Assembly: GCF_020216525.1 (NCBI RefSeq)
Contig: NZ_JAIWOY010000002.1
Coordinates: forward strand, 124,001 to 188,000
Length of the DNA: 64,000 bases
Direction: 5' to 3'
Source of the DNA: Nocardioides nematodiphilus
GTDB taxonomy: Bacteria > Actinomycetota > Actinomycetes > Propionibacteriales > Nocardioidaceae
Position 1 is the first letter of the stretch, and every line of letters begins with the position of its first letter. The translations under genes and the position numbers were made by a program. The notes below the pieces were generated by a model. It was not told where the DNA came from. It did no database searches and saw only the letters and a program-made list of their open reading frames with translations. Positions 8,975-18,380 of the stretch are shown piece after piece.

Positions 8975-8997
8975 TTGTCAGTGGTCCCCACTAGCGT
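8975..8997 (+). promoter_or_regulatory. PafBC-type promoter of the permease-lhr-nei operon
   Basis: TTGTCAGTGG at 8975, then TCCCCAC, then TAGCGT at 8992-8997. This is as good a match to the PafBC motif as the one before recA. The TAGCGT ends 7 nt before the permease ATG, so the transcript would be leaderless. The downstream genes lhr and nei are repair genes, which makes a damage-inducible promoter here plausible. Confidence 0.7.
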
Positions 8998-9004
8998 TCG
9001 CCGC

Positions 9005-10276
9005 ATGACTCGATCGGGACCGGGCATCTCCGTGCTCCAGGGCACGGCACTGACCCTCGGGGCGGTGCTCGGCACCGGTGTGATCTCGCTGCCCGCGATC
9101 GCCGCGGCGAAGGCGGGCCCCGCGTCACTGATCGCCTGGGCGGCGCTGCTGCTCGTCTCGATCCCCCTCGCGGCCACCTTCGCCGCGTTGGGCACCCGCT
9201 ACCCCGGAGGAGGCGGTGTCACCACGTACGCCCGGCTCGCCTTCGGCGACCACGCGGCGACCGCGCTCGGCTGCGCGTTCTTCCTCACCATCGGCGTCGG
9301 CGCACCGGTCGCGGCCGGCTTCGCCGGGGAGTACGTCGCCGATGCCCTCGGACGCGGACGCGGTACGACCCTGGCCGTGTCCGCCGCGATCATCCTCGTC
9401 GTCACGACGCTCAACTGGTTCGGCATCCGGCTCTCGGCCCGGGTCCAGCTCGGGATCGCGATCCTCCTCGCCGGGGTGCTCGCGGTGACCGTCCTGGTGG
9501 CGCTCCCCCACGCCCACGCCGGCAACCTGCGCCCCTTCGCCCCGCACGGACTGCACGGCGTCGTCGCAGCAGCAGGGGCCCTGGTCTGGGCCTTCGCCGG
9601 CTGGGAGATCATGGCCTCGGTCACCGGCGAGTACGAGAACCCGGCCCGCGACATCCCCCGCGCCGCCGCAGCGACCCTGGTGATCGTCGCTGTGCTCTAC
9701 CTCGGCGTCGCGTTCGCCACGACCGCGGTGCTCGGCGCCCGGCCCGGTCGGGCTCCGCTCTCCGAGCTCCTGGTGGCCGGCGTCGGGGAGGCGGCTCGCC
9801 CGGTCATGACGGTGGTAGCGCTGCTGCTGACGGTCGGCACGATGAACTCCTACTTCGCCGGGGCGTCACGACTCGGTGCCGCACTCGCGCGCGAGCGCTC
9901 CCTCCCCCGCTGGCTCGACGAACGCGGCGAGCCGCGCCGGGCGCTGGCCGTCATCGCGGCGCTCGCGCTGGGCACGCTGGGCGTGATGGCCCTGACCCAC
10001 AGCGGGACCGAGCGCACGCTGCTTGCCACCACCGGGGCCTTCGCGATGGCGTACCTGGTGGCCACCCTCGCCGCGGTCCGGCTGCTGCCCAGGGGCACCG
10101 CCGGTTGGTACGCCGCGCTCGCCTCGGTCCTCGCCTCCATCGGATTGGTCGTCGCGACCGGCCGAGCCGTGCTCATCCCGGTCGCGATCGGTCTCGCGGG
10201 CGCACTCTGGGCGTGGCTGAGCAAGCGGGAGCCCGCCGCTCCGTTGCCACCGGCACCGCTGCCCGAGCTGGGTTGA
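9005..10276 (+). CDS. APC-superfamily amino-acid permease/exporter, YjeH-like
   Basis: 423 aa integral membrane protein with about 12 hydrophobic segments. The N-terminal LGAVLGTGVISLPA is the APC substrate-site motif in helix 1. Overall layout and the RYPGGGGVTTY and EYENPARDIPRA segments resemble E. coli YjeH, an amino-acid exporter, more than uptake permeases. Substrate and direction are not determined by this. The ATG at 9005 is placed by the -10 hexamer 7 nt before it. lhr begins 11 bp after its stop, so a membrane transporter shares a transcript with DNA repair genes. Confidence 0.85.
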   Translation: MTRSGPGISVLQGTALTLGAVLGTGVISLPAIAAAKAGPASLIAWAALLLVSIPLAATFAALGTRYPGGGGVTTYARLAFGDHAATALGCAFFLTIGVGAPVAAGFAGEYVADALGRGRGTTLAVSAAIILVVTTLNWFGIRLSARVQLGIAILLAGVLAVTVLVALPHAHAGNLRPFAPHGLHGVVAAAGALVWAFAGWEIMASVTGEYENPARDIPRAAAATLVIVAVLYLGVAFATTAVLGARPGRAPLSELLVAGVGEAARPVMTVVALLLTVGTMNSYFAGASRLGAALARERSLPRWLDERGEPRRALAVIAALALGTLGVMALTHSGTERTLLATTGAFAMAYLVATLAAVRLLPRGTAGWYAALASVLASIGLVVATGRAVLIPVAIGLAGALWAWLSKREPAAPLPPAPLPELG

Positions 10277-10286
10277 CCCTGGTTGG

Positions 10287-13200
10287 ATGGACGCCATGCC
10301 CCCGGACGCCGCCGCCGACCCGCTGAGCGGCTTCAGCGCACCCACCCGGGAGTGGTTCACGGCTGCCTTCGCGGCACCGACCCCCGCGCAGGCGGGTGCC
10401 TGGGAAGCGATCAGCAAGGGCCGCCACGCGCTCGTCGTGGCACCCACCGGCTCCGGTAAGACGCTCAGCGCGTTCCTCTGGTCCCTGGACCGGCTGATGA
10501 GCGAGCCGGTCCCGCCGAAGCCAGAGCGCTGCCGCGTCCTCTACATCTCCCCGCTCAAGGCGCTCGCGGTCGACGTCGAGCGCAACCTGCGCTCTCCGCT
10601 GACCGGCATCACCCATACCGCCGACAGACTCGGCATCGACGTACCCGAGGTGCGCGTCGGTGTCCGCTCCGGGGACACCAGCGCGGCGGATCGGCGACGG
10701 CTCGCGACGACGCCGCCCGACGTGCTGATCACGACACCGGAGTCGCTCTTCCTGATGCTCACCGGCCAGGCGCGCGAGACCCTGCGCAGCGTCGAGACGG
10801 TGATCATCGACGAGGTGCACGCCGTCGCCGGCACCAAGCGTGGCGCCCACCTCGCGCTGAGCCTCGAGCGTCTCGACGCACTGCTCGCGCGGCCCGCCCA
10901 GCGGATCGGGCTCTCCGCCACGGTGCGGCCGCTCGAGGAGGTGGCGCGCTTCCTCGGCGGCGCCGCACCGGTGGAGATCGTCGCGCCACCCTCGGCCAAG
11001 GAGTGGGACCTGCGGGTCGTCGTGCCCGTCGAGGACATGACGGCCCCGGGCGAGTACGACGAGAACGCCGCCGACCCCCGGCGGGCCGGCTCGATCTGGC
11101 CTCACGTGGAGGAGCATGTCGCGGCCCTGATCGCCGAGCACCGCTCCACCATCGTCTTCGCCAACTCGCGCCGGCTCGCCGAGCGGCTGACCGCCCGGCT
11201 CAATGAGATCGCCTCGGGCGTCGATACGGACGGCACGACGCCGCCGGCGCAGCTGATGGCCCAGGCCGGCCAGTCCCACGGCGCGGCCACCGTCATCGCC
11301 AAGGCCCACCACGGCTCGGTCTCCAAGGAGCAGCGCGCGCTCATCGAGGACGACCTGAAGCGCGGCCGGCTCCCAGCGGTGGTGGCGACCAGCAGCCTCG
11401 AGCTCGGCATCGACATGGGCGCGGTCGACCTGGTCATCCAGATCGAGTCACCCCCCAGCGTCGCGAGCGCCCTGCAGCGCGTCGGGCGGGCGGGCCACCA
11501 GGTCGGTGAGGTCTCCCGCGGGGTGCTCTTCCCCAAGCATCGCGGCGACCTCGCCCAGACGGCCGTCGCGGTGGAGCGGATGCGCTCGGGTCAGATCGAG
11601 TCGCTCTCGGTGCCGGCCAACCCCCTCGACGTGCTCGCCCAACAGGTCGTCGCCGCGACCGCGATGGACGCCTGGCCGGTCGACGAGCTCTTCGAGCTCA
11701 TCCGCCGCTCCGCTCCCTTCACCTCACTGCCGCGCAGCGCGTACGACGCGACCCTCGACCTGCTCGCGGGCCGCTACCCCTCCGACGAGTTCGCCGAGCT
11801 GCGGCCCCGGATCGTCTGGGACCGTGTCGCAGGGACGCTCACCGGCCGCCCGGGCGCACAGCGCCTGGCCGTGACCAGCGGCGGCACCATCCCCGATCGC
11901 GGACTCTTCGGCGTGTACCTCGTCGGAGAGAGCGCGGCGGGCGGCAAGCGGGTCGGCGAGCTCGACGAGGAGATGGTCTACGAATCGCGCGTCGGCGACG
12001 TCTTCGCGCTCGGCGCGACGAGCTGGCGCATCGAGGACATCACCCACGACAGGGTGCTGGTCTCCCCCGCACCCGGCGTCCCCGGCAAGCTGCCGTTCTG
12101 GAAGGGCGATGCTCTCGGGCGCCCCGCCGAGCTCGGTGCCGCGATCGGCGGGTTCACCCGTGAGCTGGCCGCACTTCCCCTCCCGCAGGCGACCGAGCGC
12201 GTGCAGGCGAACGGGCTCGACGCCTTCGCCGCCGGCAACCTGCTCGGCTACCTGCACGAGCAGCTCGAGGCCACCCGGATCCTGCCGAGCGACACCAGCA
12301 TCGTGGTGGAGCGCTTCCGCGACGAGCTGGGCGACTGGCGCCTGGTCGTGCACTCCCCGTACGGGACGCCGGTGCATGCACCGTGGGCGCTCGCGATCAA
12401 CGCCCGCCTGCGCGAGCGGTACGGGATCGACGGGCAGGCGGTCGCCTCGGACGACGGGATCGTGCTGCGCATCCCCGACACCGAGGCCGAGCCGCCCAGC
12501 GGTGACGTCATCGTCTTCGCACCCGACGAGATCGAGGACATCGTCACCTCCGAGATCGGCGGCTCGGCGCTCTTCGCCTCCCGCTTCCGCGAGTGCGCGG
12601 CCCGCGCCCTGCTCCTTCCCCGCCGCGACCCCGGCCGCCGCTCGCCGCTGTGGCAGCAGCGCCAGCGGGCCGCGTCGCTGTTGGAGGTCGCGGCGCAGTA
12701 CCCGAGCTTCCCGATCGTCCTCGAAGCAGTACGCGAGTGCCTGCGCGACGTCTACGACCTGCCCGCCCTCGTCACCCTGCTGGGTCGCGTCGAGCGCCGC
12801 GAGATCCAGGTCGTGGACGTGGCGACCCCCCAGCCCTCCCCGTACGCGCGCAGCCTGCTCTTCGGCTATGTCGCTCAGTTCATGTACGAGGGCGACTCCC
12901 CCATCGCCGAGCGCCGCGCCGCAGCGCTCTCGCTGGATCAGGGGCTGCTGGCCGAGCTGCTCGGCCGCGCCGAGCTTCGCGAGCTGCTCGACCCCGACGT
13001 GCTCGCCGAGGTCGAGGACGAGCTGCAGCGCACCGCACCTGACCGGCGGGCGCGCGGCGAGGAGGGACTCGCCGATCTGATCCGCCTGATCGGCCCACTG
13101 AGCACCGCCGAGATCATCGATCGCTCCGTGCCGGAGGCTCCGGTCGCTGACTGGCTCGAGGTCCTGCGCGCGAGTCGGCGCGTCGTCGAGGTCCGGATGG

Positions 13201-14846
13201 CCGGCGAGCCACGCTGGAGCGTCGTCGAGGACGTCGCCCGGCTGCGCGACGGGCTCGGGGTCCCGGTGCCGCCCGGCACTCCGTCGACGTTCGCGGAGCC
13301 GGTCGAGGATCCCGTGGGCGACCTGGTCTCGCGCTTCGCCCGTAGCCACGGACCGTTCACTGCCGAGCAGGTGGCCGACCGGCTGGGCGTCGGCGTCGCG
13401 GTCGTCCGGCACACCCTGCAGCGACTGGCCGCGCGCGGGCGCGTCCTCGACGGCGAGTTCCGCCCGGGCGGCTCGGGCACCGAGTGGTGCGACGCCGACG
13501 TGCTCCGGACCCTGCGACGCCGCTCGCTGGCCAAGCTGCGCCATGAGATCGAGCCCGTCGAGCCGACCACCTTGGCGCGCTTCCTCCCGGCGTGGCAGCG
13601 GGTCGCGACCGGCACGGCCGGTGGCAGCAAGGGTCTGCGCGGTGTCGATGGCGTGCTCACGGCCATCGAGCAGCTGGCCGGTGCGCCGATGCCGGCCAGC
13701 GCCCTGGAACCGCTGGTCCTGGCGGCACGGGTCCGCGACTACGAGCCGGCCTATCTCGATGAGCTGACCGCCTCTGGCGAGGTCCTCTGGTCGGGGCACG
13801 GTGCGCTGCCCGGCAGCGACGGCTGGGTCTCACTGCATCTGGCGGACACGGCCGATCTGACGCTGCCCGAGCCGCAACCGTTCGAGGCCAGCGAGCTTGC
13901 TGAGCGTCTGCTCGAGACGCTGGCGCCGGGAGGTGCGTGGTTCTTCCGGCAGCTCTCCGACGCCGTCGGCGCCACCGACGATGCCGCGCTCAGCGCCACG
14001 CTCTGGGAGCTCGCCTGGGCGGGCCGGATCGGCAACGACACGCTCGCCCCGCTACGCGCCCTGACCCGCTCGGGCACTCCGGCGCATCGATCCCGACGCC
14101 CCGCACCGCGCACCCGGCTCGCCGGCAGCCGCCCACGCATGCCCGTCCGCACCGGGCCGCCGGAGACCTCCGGGCGATGGTCGCTGCTGCCGGCGATCGA
14201 CGCCGACCCGACCCGCCGGGCGCATGCGGCGGCCGAGCGGCTCCTCGATCGGTACGGCGTGGTGACCCGCGGCTCGGTGAGCGCCGAGCGGGTGCCCGGC
14301 GGCTTCGCCGCGGTGTACAAGGTGCTCTCGGCGTTCGAGGAGTCCGGTCGTTGCCGGCGCGGCTACTTCGTCGAGGGGTTGGGCGCCGCCCAGTTCGGCA
14401 CCGCCGGCGCGGTCGACCGGCTGCGTACCTTCGGCCCGAGCGACAGCACGGACGACCCGAGCGCCATCTGTCTCGCCGCGACCGACCCGGCGAACCCGTA
14501 CGGTGCGGCGCTCCCGTGGCCCAACGCCCGCGACGAGGAGCTCGGGCACAAGCCCGGGCGCAAGGCCGGCGCCGTCGTCGTGCTGGTCGGCGGCGCACTC
14601 ACCCTCTATGTGGAGCGCGGCGGCCGCACCCTGCTCTCCTGGACCGACGAGCTCGCACCCCTCACGGCCGCAGCCGCCGAGCTCGCACGGGCCGTGCGCC
14701 GAGGTGCCCTGGGGCGCCTCACTGTCGAGAAGGCCGACGGTGCGCCGCTGCTCGGCTCAGGTGACACGGCTCTGCGCCAGGCACTGCAGCAGGCCGGCTT
14801 CGTCGCGACCCCCCGCGGCCTGAGGATCTCCGATGCCGGAAGGTGA
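10287..14846 (+). CDS. lhr: Lhr-family ATP-dependent DNA helicase
   Basis: Large superfamily 2 helicase, 1519 aa, the usual full length for bacterial Lhr. Motif I APTGSGKT is near residue 52, motif II DEVH near 174, and GRAGHQ (motif VI region) near 400. A winged-helix module and the long Lhr C-terminal region follow to the end. In mycobacteria Lhr is a DNA-damage-inducible 3'-5' helicase. ATG 10287 is used; ATG 10296 is an alternative and neither has a strong ribosome site. The end overlaps the glycosylase gene by 14 bp, a pairing also known elsewhere in actinobacteria. Confidence 0.95.
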   Translation: MDAMPPDAAADPLSGFSAPTREWFTAAFAAPTPAQAGAWEAISKGRHALVVAPTGSGKTLSAFLWSLDRLMSEPVPPKPERCRVLYISPLKALAVDVERNLRSPLTGITHTADRLGIDVPEVRVGVRSGDTSAADRRRLATTPPDVLITTPESLFLMLTGQARETLRSVETVIIDEVHAVAGTKRGAHLALSLERLDALLARPAQRIGLSATVRPLEEVARFLGGAAPVEIVAPPSAKEWDLRVVVPVEDMTAPGEYDENAADPRRAGSIWPHVEEHVAALIAEHRSTIVFANSRRLAERLTARLNEIASGVDTDGTTPPAQLMAQAGQSHGAATVIAKAHHGSVSKEQRALIEDDLKRGRLPAVVATSSLELGIDMGAVDLVIQIESPPSVASALQRVGRAGHQVGEVSRGVLFPKHRGDLAQTAVAVERMRSGQIESLSVPANPLDVLAQQVVAATAMDAWPVDELFELIRRSAPFTSLPRSAYDATLDLLAGRYPSDEFAELRPRIVWDRVAGTLTGRPGAQRLAVTSGGTIPDRGLFGVYLVGESAAGGKRVGELDEEMVYESRVGDVFALGATSWRIEDITHDRVLVSPAPGVPGKLPFWKGDALGRPAELGAAIGGFTRELAALPLPQATERVQANGLDAFAAGNLLGYLHEQLEATRILPSDTSIVVERFRDELGDWRLVVHSPYGTPVHAPWALAINARLRERYGIDGQAVASDDGIVLRIPDTEAEPPSGDVIVFAPDEIEDIVTSEIGGSALFASRFRECAARALLLPRRDPGRRSPLWQQRQRAASLLEVAAQYPSFPIVLEAVRECLRDVYDLPALVTLLGRVERREIQVVDVATPQPSPYARSLLFGYVAQFMYEGDSPIAERRAAALSLDQGLLAELLGRAELRELLDPDVLAEVEDELQRTAPDRRARGEEGLADLIRLIGPLSTAEIIDRSVPEAPVADWLEVLRASRRVVEVRMAGEPRWSVVEDVARLRDGLGVPVPPGTPSTFAEPVEDPVGDLVSRFARSHGPFTAEQVADRLGVGVAVVRHTLQRLAARGRVLDGEFRPGGSGTEWCDADVLRTLRRRSLAKLRHEIEPVEPTTLARFLPAWQRVATGTAGGSKGLRGVDGVLTAIEQLAGAPMPASALEPLVLAARVRDYEPAYLDELTASGEVLWSGHGALPGSDGWVSLHLADTADLTLPEPQPFEASELAERLLETLAPGGAWFFRQLSDAVGATDDAALSATLWELAWAGRIGNDTLAPLRALTRSGTPAHRSRRPAPRTRLAGSRPRMPVRTGPPETSGRWSLLPAIDADPTRRAHAAAERLLDRYGVVTRGSVSAERVPGGFAAVYKVLSAFEESGRCRRGYFVEGLGAAQFGTAGAVDRLRTFGPSDSTDDPSAICLAATDPANPYGAALPWPNARDEELGHKPGRKAGAVVVLVGGALTLYVERGGRTLLSWTDELAPLTAAAAELARAVRRGALGRLTVEKADGAPLLGSGDTALRQALQQAGFVATPRGLRISDAGR

Positions 14847-15600
14847 TGCGGTCCTGCGCACGGCGCACAGGCTCGACCGCGCTCTGTCCGGCCAGCTCCT
14901 GGCGCGGACCGACTTCCGGGTGCCGCAACTGGCCACCGTCGATCTCGGCGGTCAGCGGGTGGAGTCCACCAGCACCCGTGGCAAGCACCTGCTCACCCGC
15001 ATCGGCTCGGACTGGACGCTGCACACCCATCTCAAGATGGAGGGCTCGTGGGCGATCCTGCGTCCGCGCCAGCGCTGGCCGAAGGCCGCGCATCTGGCCC
15101 GGGTCGTGTTGGAGACGGACACGACCCACGCAGTGGGCTTCCAGCTCGGGGTGGTGGAGCTGATCCCGCGCGCGGAGGAGGCCGCGGCCTTCGCCTACCT
15201 CGGCCCCGATCTGCTCGGCCCCGACTGGGACGAGAAGGAGGCGGCCCGCAGGCTGAGCGACCACCAGGATCAGCCGATCTTCGATGCCCTGCGCGACCAG
15301 CGCAATCTCGCCGGTCTCGGCACCATGTGGGCCGCGGAGGTCTGCTTCACGATGGGCGTCCACCCCACCACGGTGGTCGCCGAGGTCCCGGACCTCACCC
15401 GGATGCTGCGGGTCGCTCGCCTCAAGCTCGACCAGGCGGTGACGCGTCGCCCACCGGTGAACGCCGTCTACGGCCGCAGCCGTGCGCAGTGCCCGCGGTG
15501 CGCCGGTCCCGTCCGGCGCATCGAGATGGGCGGACCGGATCGGTTGCGACCGGCGTACTTCTGTCCGTCCTGCCAGCCGGAGCGGTCAGGCTCCCGCTAG
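14833..15600 (+). CDS. nei2: Fpg/Nei-family DNA glycosylase/AP lyase (Nei2-like)
   Basis: Base-excision enzyme for oxidised bases. 255 aa. MPEGD at the start supplies the catalytic N-terminal Pro2 and Glu3 once Met is removed, which fixes the start. A C-terminal zinc finger CPRC ... CPSC is present near residues 217-247. The PEGD form points to Nei rather than MutM (PELP/PEVE). Overlaps the end of lhr by 14 bp and probably shares its transcript. Confidence 0.93.
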   Translation: MPEGDAVLRTAHRLDRALSGQLLARTDFRVPQLATVDLGGQRVESTSTRGKHLLTRIGSDWTLHTHLKMEGSWAILRPRQRWPKAAHLARVVLETDTTHAVGFQLGVVELIPRAEEAAAFAYLGPDLLGPDWDEKEAARRLSDHQDQPIFDALRDQRNLAGLGTMWAAEVCFTMGVHPTTVVAEVPDLTRMLRVARLKLDQAVTRRPPVNAVYGRSRAQCPRCAGPVRRIEMGGPDRLRPAYFCPSCQPERSGSR

Positions 15601-15660
15601 GTCCGAGCCGACGACGGCGCTGTCCGCCGGCGGCGAATGCCGGGCCCGGCGTACCAGCGA

Positions 15661-15960
15661 CTAGGCCGCGGACGCCACCACGGCAGCGGTCGCGCGCACG
15701 GGGATCGGGGTCGGCAACAGCGCCGCCTCCTCGACCGCGACCGCGTCGGAGACCTCACGCAGCACCGTGGCCAGGCTGACGTCCAGCGCCGAGCACAGCG
15801 AGGCGAGCAGCTCCGAGGAGGCCTCCTTCTGACCGCGCTCGATCTCGGAGATGTAGCCGAGGCTGACCCGCGCGCCGGCGGAGACCTCGCGCAACGTCAT
15901 GCCGCGGTCCACACGCTGGGCACGGAGCACCTCACCGAGCACCCGCCGGAACAGCACCAT
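15661..15960 (-). CDS. clgR: ClgR-type helix-turn-helix regulator
   Basis: 99 aa. A Cro/C1-type helix-turn-helix ([24 protein letters not shown], residues about 21-44) occupies the N-terminal two thirds, with an Ala/Val-rich tail ending VVASAA. ClgR in other actinobacteria activates clp protease genes, and its own Ala-rich C-terminus is a degradation signal. The ATG at 15958-15960 begins MVLFRRVLG as in relatives; an upstream ATG adds nine unconserved residues. It follows cinA by 45 bp, the conserved order. Confidence 0.88.
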   Translation of the reverse strand: MVLFRRVLGEVLRAQRVDRGMTLREVSAGARVSLGYISEIERGQKEASSELLASLCSALDVSLATVLREVSDAVAVEEAALLPTPIPVRATAAVVASAA

Positions 15961-16005
15961 CGGCTTGCCTCCTGAGTTTCCGTCCATCGCTGTGGTGTGC
16001 CAACG

Positions 16006-16512
16006 CTACCCGAGGCGCTGTGATTCCCGTGCCACCTGGTCAGTCAAGACCTCCTCGAGCGCGGCGAGCGCCCGGGTGCACGTCTCTGCCTGGATCGTCG
16101 GCCGGTCACCGTCGAGTCTGAGCCCAACGGCCTCCAGGTACCCCGGTCCGGCGATCCCGACGTACACCGTGCCGACCGGCTTGCCCTCCTGCTCGGCCGG
16201 TCCCGCGACTCCGGTCGTCGCCAGCGCCCAGGTCGCGCCGGTCACGGCCCGCACTCCGGACGCCATCGCGGTCGCGCACTGCTCCGACACCACGCCGTAC
16301 GTCTCCACCACCGACTCCGGCACCCCGAGCAGCGAGACCTTCAGCTCGGTGGCGTACGTGACCGCACCGCCGAGGTAGATGTCCGAGACGCCGGGCACGT
16401 CGGTGATCAACGCCGCGAGCTGCCCTCCCGTCAGGGACTCGGCGGTCGCCAGGGTCTCCCCTGCGGCACGCATCGCGAGATAGACCCGGGTCGGCAGCGG
16501 CACCTCACTCAT
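16006..16512 (-). CDS. pncC: CinA C-terminal-type nicotinamide-nucleotide amidohydrolase
   Basis: Hydrolyses NMN to nicotinate mononucleotide in pyridine-nucleotide salvage. 168 aa, a stand-alone C-terminal domain without the N-terminal COG1058 half. TAESLTGGQLAALITDVPG (near residue 27) and the ATTGVAGP loop are family signatures. The start before SEVPLPTRVYL is chosen because upstream sequence belongs to the divergent GH15 promoter. It precedes clgR on the same strand. Confidence 0.9.
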   Translation of the reverse strand: MSEVPLPTRVYLAMRAAGETLATAESLTGGQLAALITDVPGVSDIYLGGAVTYATELKVSLLGVPESVVETYGVVSEQCATAMASGVRAVTGATWALATTGVAGPAEQEGKPVGTVYVGIAGPGYLEAVGLRLDGDRPTIQAETCTRALAALEEVLTDQVARESQRLG

Positions 16513-16530
16513 GAAAAGCATCCTGACACG

Positions 16531-16536
16531 TAACCT
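16531..16536 (+). promoter_or_regulatory. Leaderless -10 hexamer of the GH15 gene
   Basis: TAACCT, 7 nt before the ATG at 16544. It supports that start over the ATG at 16511. Confidence 0.5.
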
Positions 16537-16543
16537 CACACGC

Positions 16544-18343
16544 ATGGCTCTGCCTATCGAGGAGTACGCCCTGATCGGGGACCGTCGCACCGCCGCGCTG
16601 GTCGGGACCAACGGATCGATCGACTGGATGTGCCTGCCGTCGTTCGACGCGCCCGCATGCTTCGCCGCCCTGCTCGGCACCGAGGACCACGGCCACTGGC
16701 AGCTCGTGCCGACCGACGAGTACCAGGTGCGGCGGCGCTACCTCGGGGACTCGAGCGCGTTGGAGACGACGTTCACCACCGCGACCGGGGAGGTGACGCT
16801 CACCGATCTGATGCCCGAGGGCGATGGCCAGGCCGACCTCGTCAGGATCGTGCGCGGCGTCGTCGGCACGGTGACCATCGATCACCACTGGGCCGTCCGG
16901 GCCGACTACGGCGAGATCGTGCCGTGGGTGCGCCGCCGCACCGTCCACCGCGAGCCCGCGATCACCGCGATCGCGGGTCCGGACATGCTGGTGCTGCGCG
17001 GTCCGCGCCTTCCCCGCGCGGTGGACCACCAGCACAGCGACACCTTCGAGGTCACCGAGGGCGACGAGCTCGTCTTCGTGACCACCTGGCTGCCCTCGTA
17101 CGCAAGCCTCCAGGAGCTCGCCGACGTCTCCGACGTCCTGCGCGCGGCCAAGCGCACCATCGCCCGGGACCAGGAATGGGCGGCGCGCTGCACCGCCCAG
17201 GTGCCGCATCGCGACGTCGTGCTGCGCTCGCTGATGACGCTGCGGCTCATGACCGACTCGCGCAGCGGTGGCATCGTGGCCGCGCCCACCACCTCCCTGC
17301 CCGAGGACTTCGGCGGCGAGCGCAACTGGGACTACCGCTACTGCTGGCTGCGCGACGCCTCCCTCACGGTCGCCAGCCTGATCCGGGCCGGGTACGTCGA
17401 CGAGGCGACCCTGTGGCGCGAGTGGCTGCTGCGCGCGGTCGCGGGCGACCCGCAGGACCTCCAGATCATGTACGGCGTCGACGGCCGTCGCCGCCTCCCG
17501 GAGACCACACTCGACCACCTCCCCGGCTACGCCGACTCGCGCCCCGTGCGGATCGGCAACGCGGCGGTCGACCAGCTCCAGCACGACGTGCTCGGCGAGC
17601 TGATGGACGCGCTCGCCGACGACCGCGACCGGGGCGGCCGGATCGACCAGAACGCGTGGGCCCTGCAACGCGCCCTCATCGGCGACCTCGCTGAGCACTG
17701 GCACGAGCCCGACAACGGGCTGTGGGAGATCCGCGGCGAGCCGCGGCAGTTCACCCACTCCCGGGTGATGATGTGGGTCGCCTTCGACCGTGCGATCACC
17801 GCCGTCGAGAAGCACGGCCTGGATGCGCCGGTCGAGGACTGGCGCGCCATCCGCGAGGAGATCCGCGACGCGGTGCTGACCAAGGGGTACGACGCCGCCC
17901 GCAACACGTTCGTCCAGCACGACGCCACCAGCGAGGTCGACGCCTCACTGCTGATCCTGCCGCTGGTCGGGTTCCTGCCCGGTGACGACCCTCGGATCCT
18001 GGGCACGATCGAGGCGATCGAGCAGGACCTGATGCGCGACGGTCTGGTGCTGCGCTATCGCACCACCAGCGGCGTCGACGGTCTCGGCGGCGACGAGCAC
18101 CCGTTCCTGGCCTGCTCGTTCTGGCTCGTCAGCGCGTACGCCCGGGCGGGCCGCCTCGACGACGCACACGCCCTCCTCGACCGGCTCGTCGGGCTGACCA
18201 ACGACGTCGGCCTGCTGAGCGAGGAGTACGACCCGGGCAACGACCGGATGGTCGGCAACTTCCCCCAGGCCTTCAGCCACCTGGCGCTCATCCAGGCGGC
18301 GTTCGCGCTCGCCGACGCCGAAGCGCCGGCCGGTACGGAGTAG
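16544..18343 (+). CDS. Glycoside hydrolase family 15 protein (glucoamylase/trehalase type)
   Basis: 599 aa, full length, with no signal peptide, so probably cytosolic. N-terminal beta domain with IEEYALIGDRRTAALVG and SIDWMCLPSFD, then an (alpha/alpha)6 catalytic domain from about residue 230 with FGGERNWDYRYCWLRDAS. Mycobacterial relatives act as trehalases and others as glucoamylases; substrate is open. It diverges from cinA and converges on the giant nuclease gene. Confidence 0.88.
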   Translation: MALPIEEYALIGDRRTAALVGTNGSIDWMCLPSFDAPACFAALLGTEDHGHWQLVPTDEYQVRRRYLGDSSALETTFTTATGEVTLTDLMPEGDGQADLVRIVRGVVGTVTIDHHWAVRADYGEIVPWVRRRTVHREPAITAIAGPDMLVLRGPRLPRAVDHQHSDTFEVTEGDELVFVTTWLPSYASLQELADVSDVLRAAKRTIARDQEWAARCTAQVPHRDVVLRSLMTLRLMTDSRSGGIVAAPTTSLPEDFGGERNWDYRYCWLRDASLTVASLIRAGYVDEATLWREWLLRAVAGDPQDLQIMYGVDGRRRLPETTLDHLPGYADSRPVRIGNAAVDQLQHDVLGELMDALADDRDRGGRIDQNAWALQRALIGDLAEHWHEPDNGLWEIRGEPRQFTHSRVMMWVAFDRAITAVEKHGLDAPVEDWRAIREEIRDAVLTKGYDAARNTFVQHDATSEVDASLLILPLVGFLPGDDPRILGTIEAIEQDLMRDGLVLRYRTTSGVDGLGGDEHPFLACSFWLVSAYARAGRLDDAHALLDRLVGLTNDVGLLSEEYDPGNDRMVGNFPQAFSHLALIQAAFALADAEAPAGTE

Positions 18344-18380
18344 CTCCGCACCGACCGGCGCTCCATCAACGCTCACCGGG

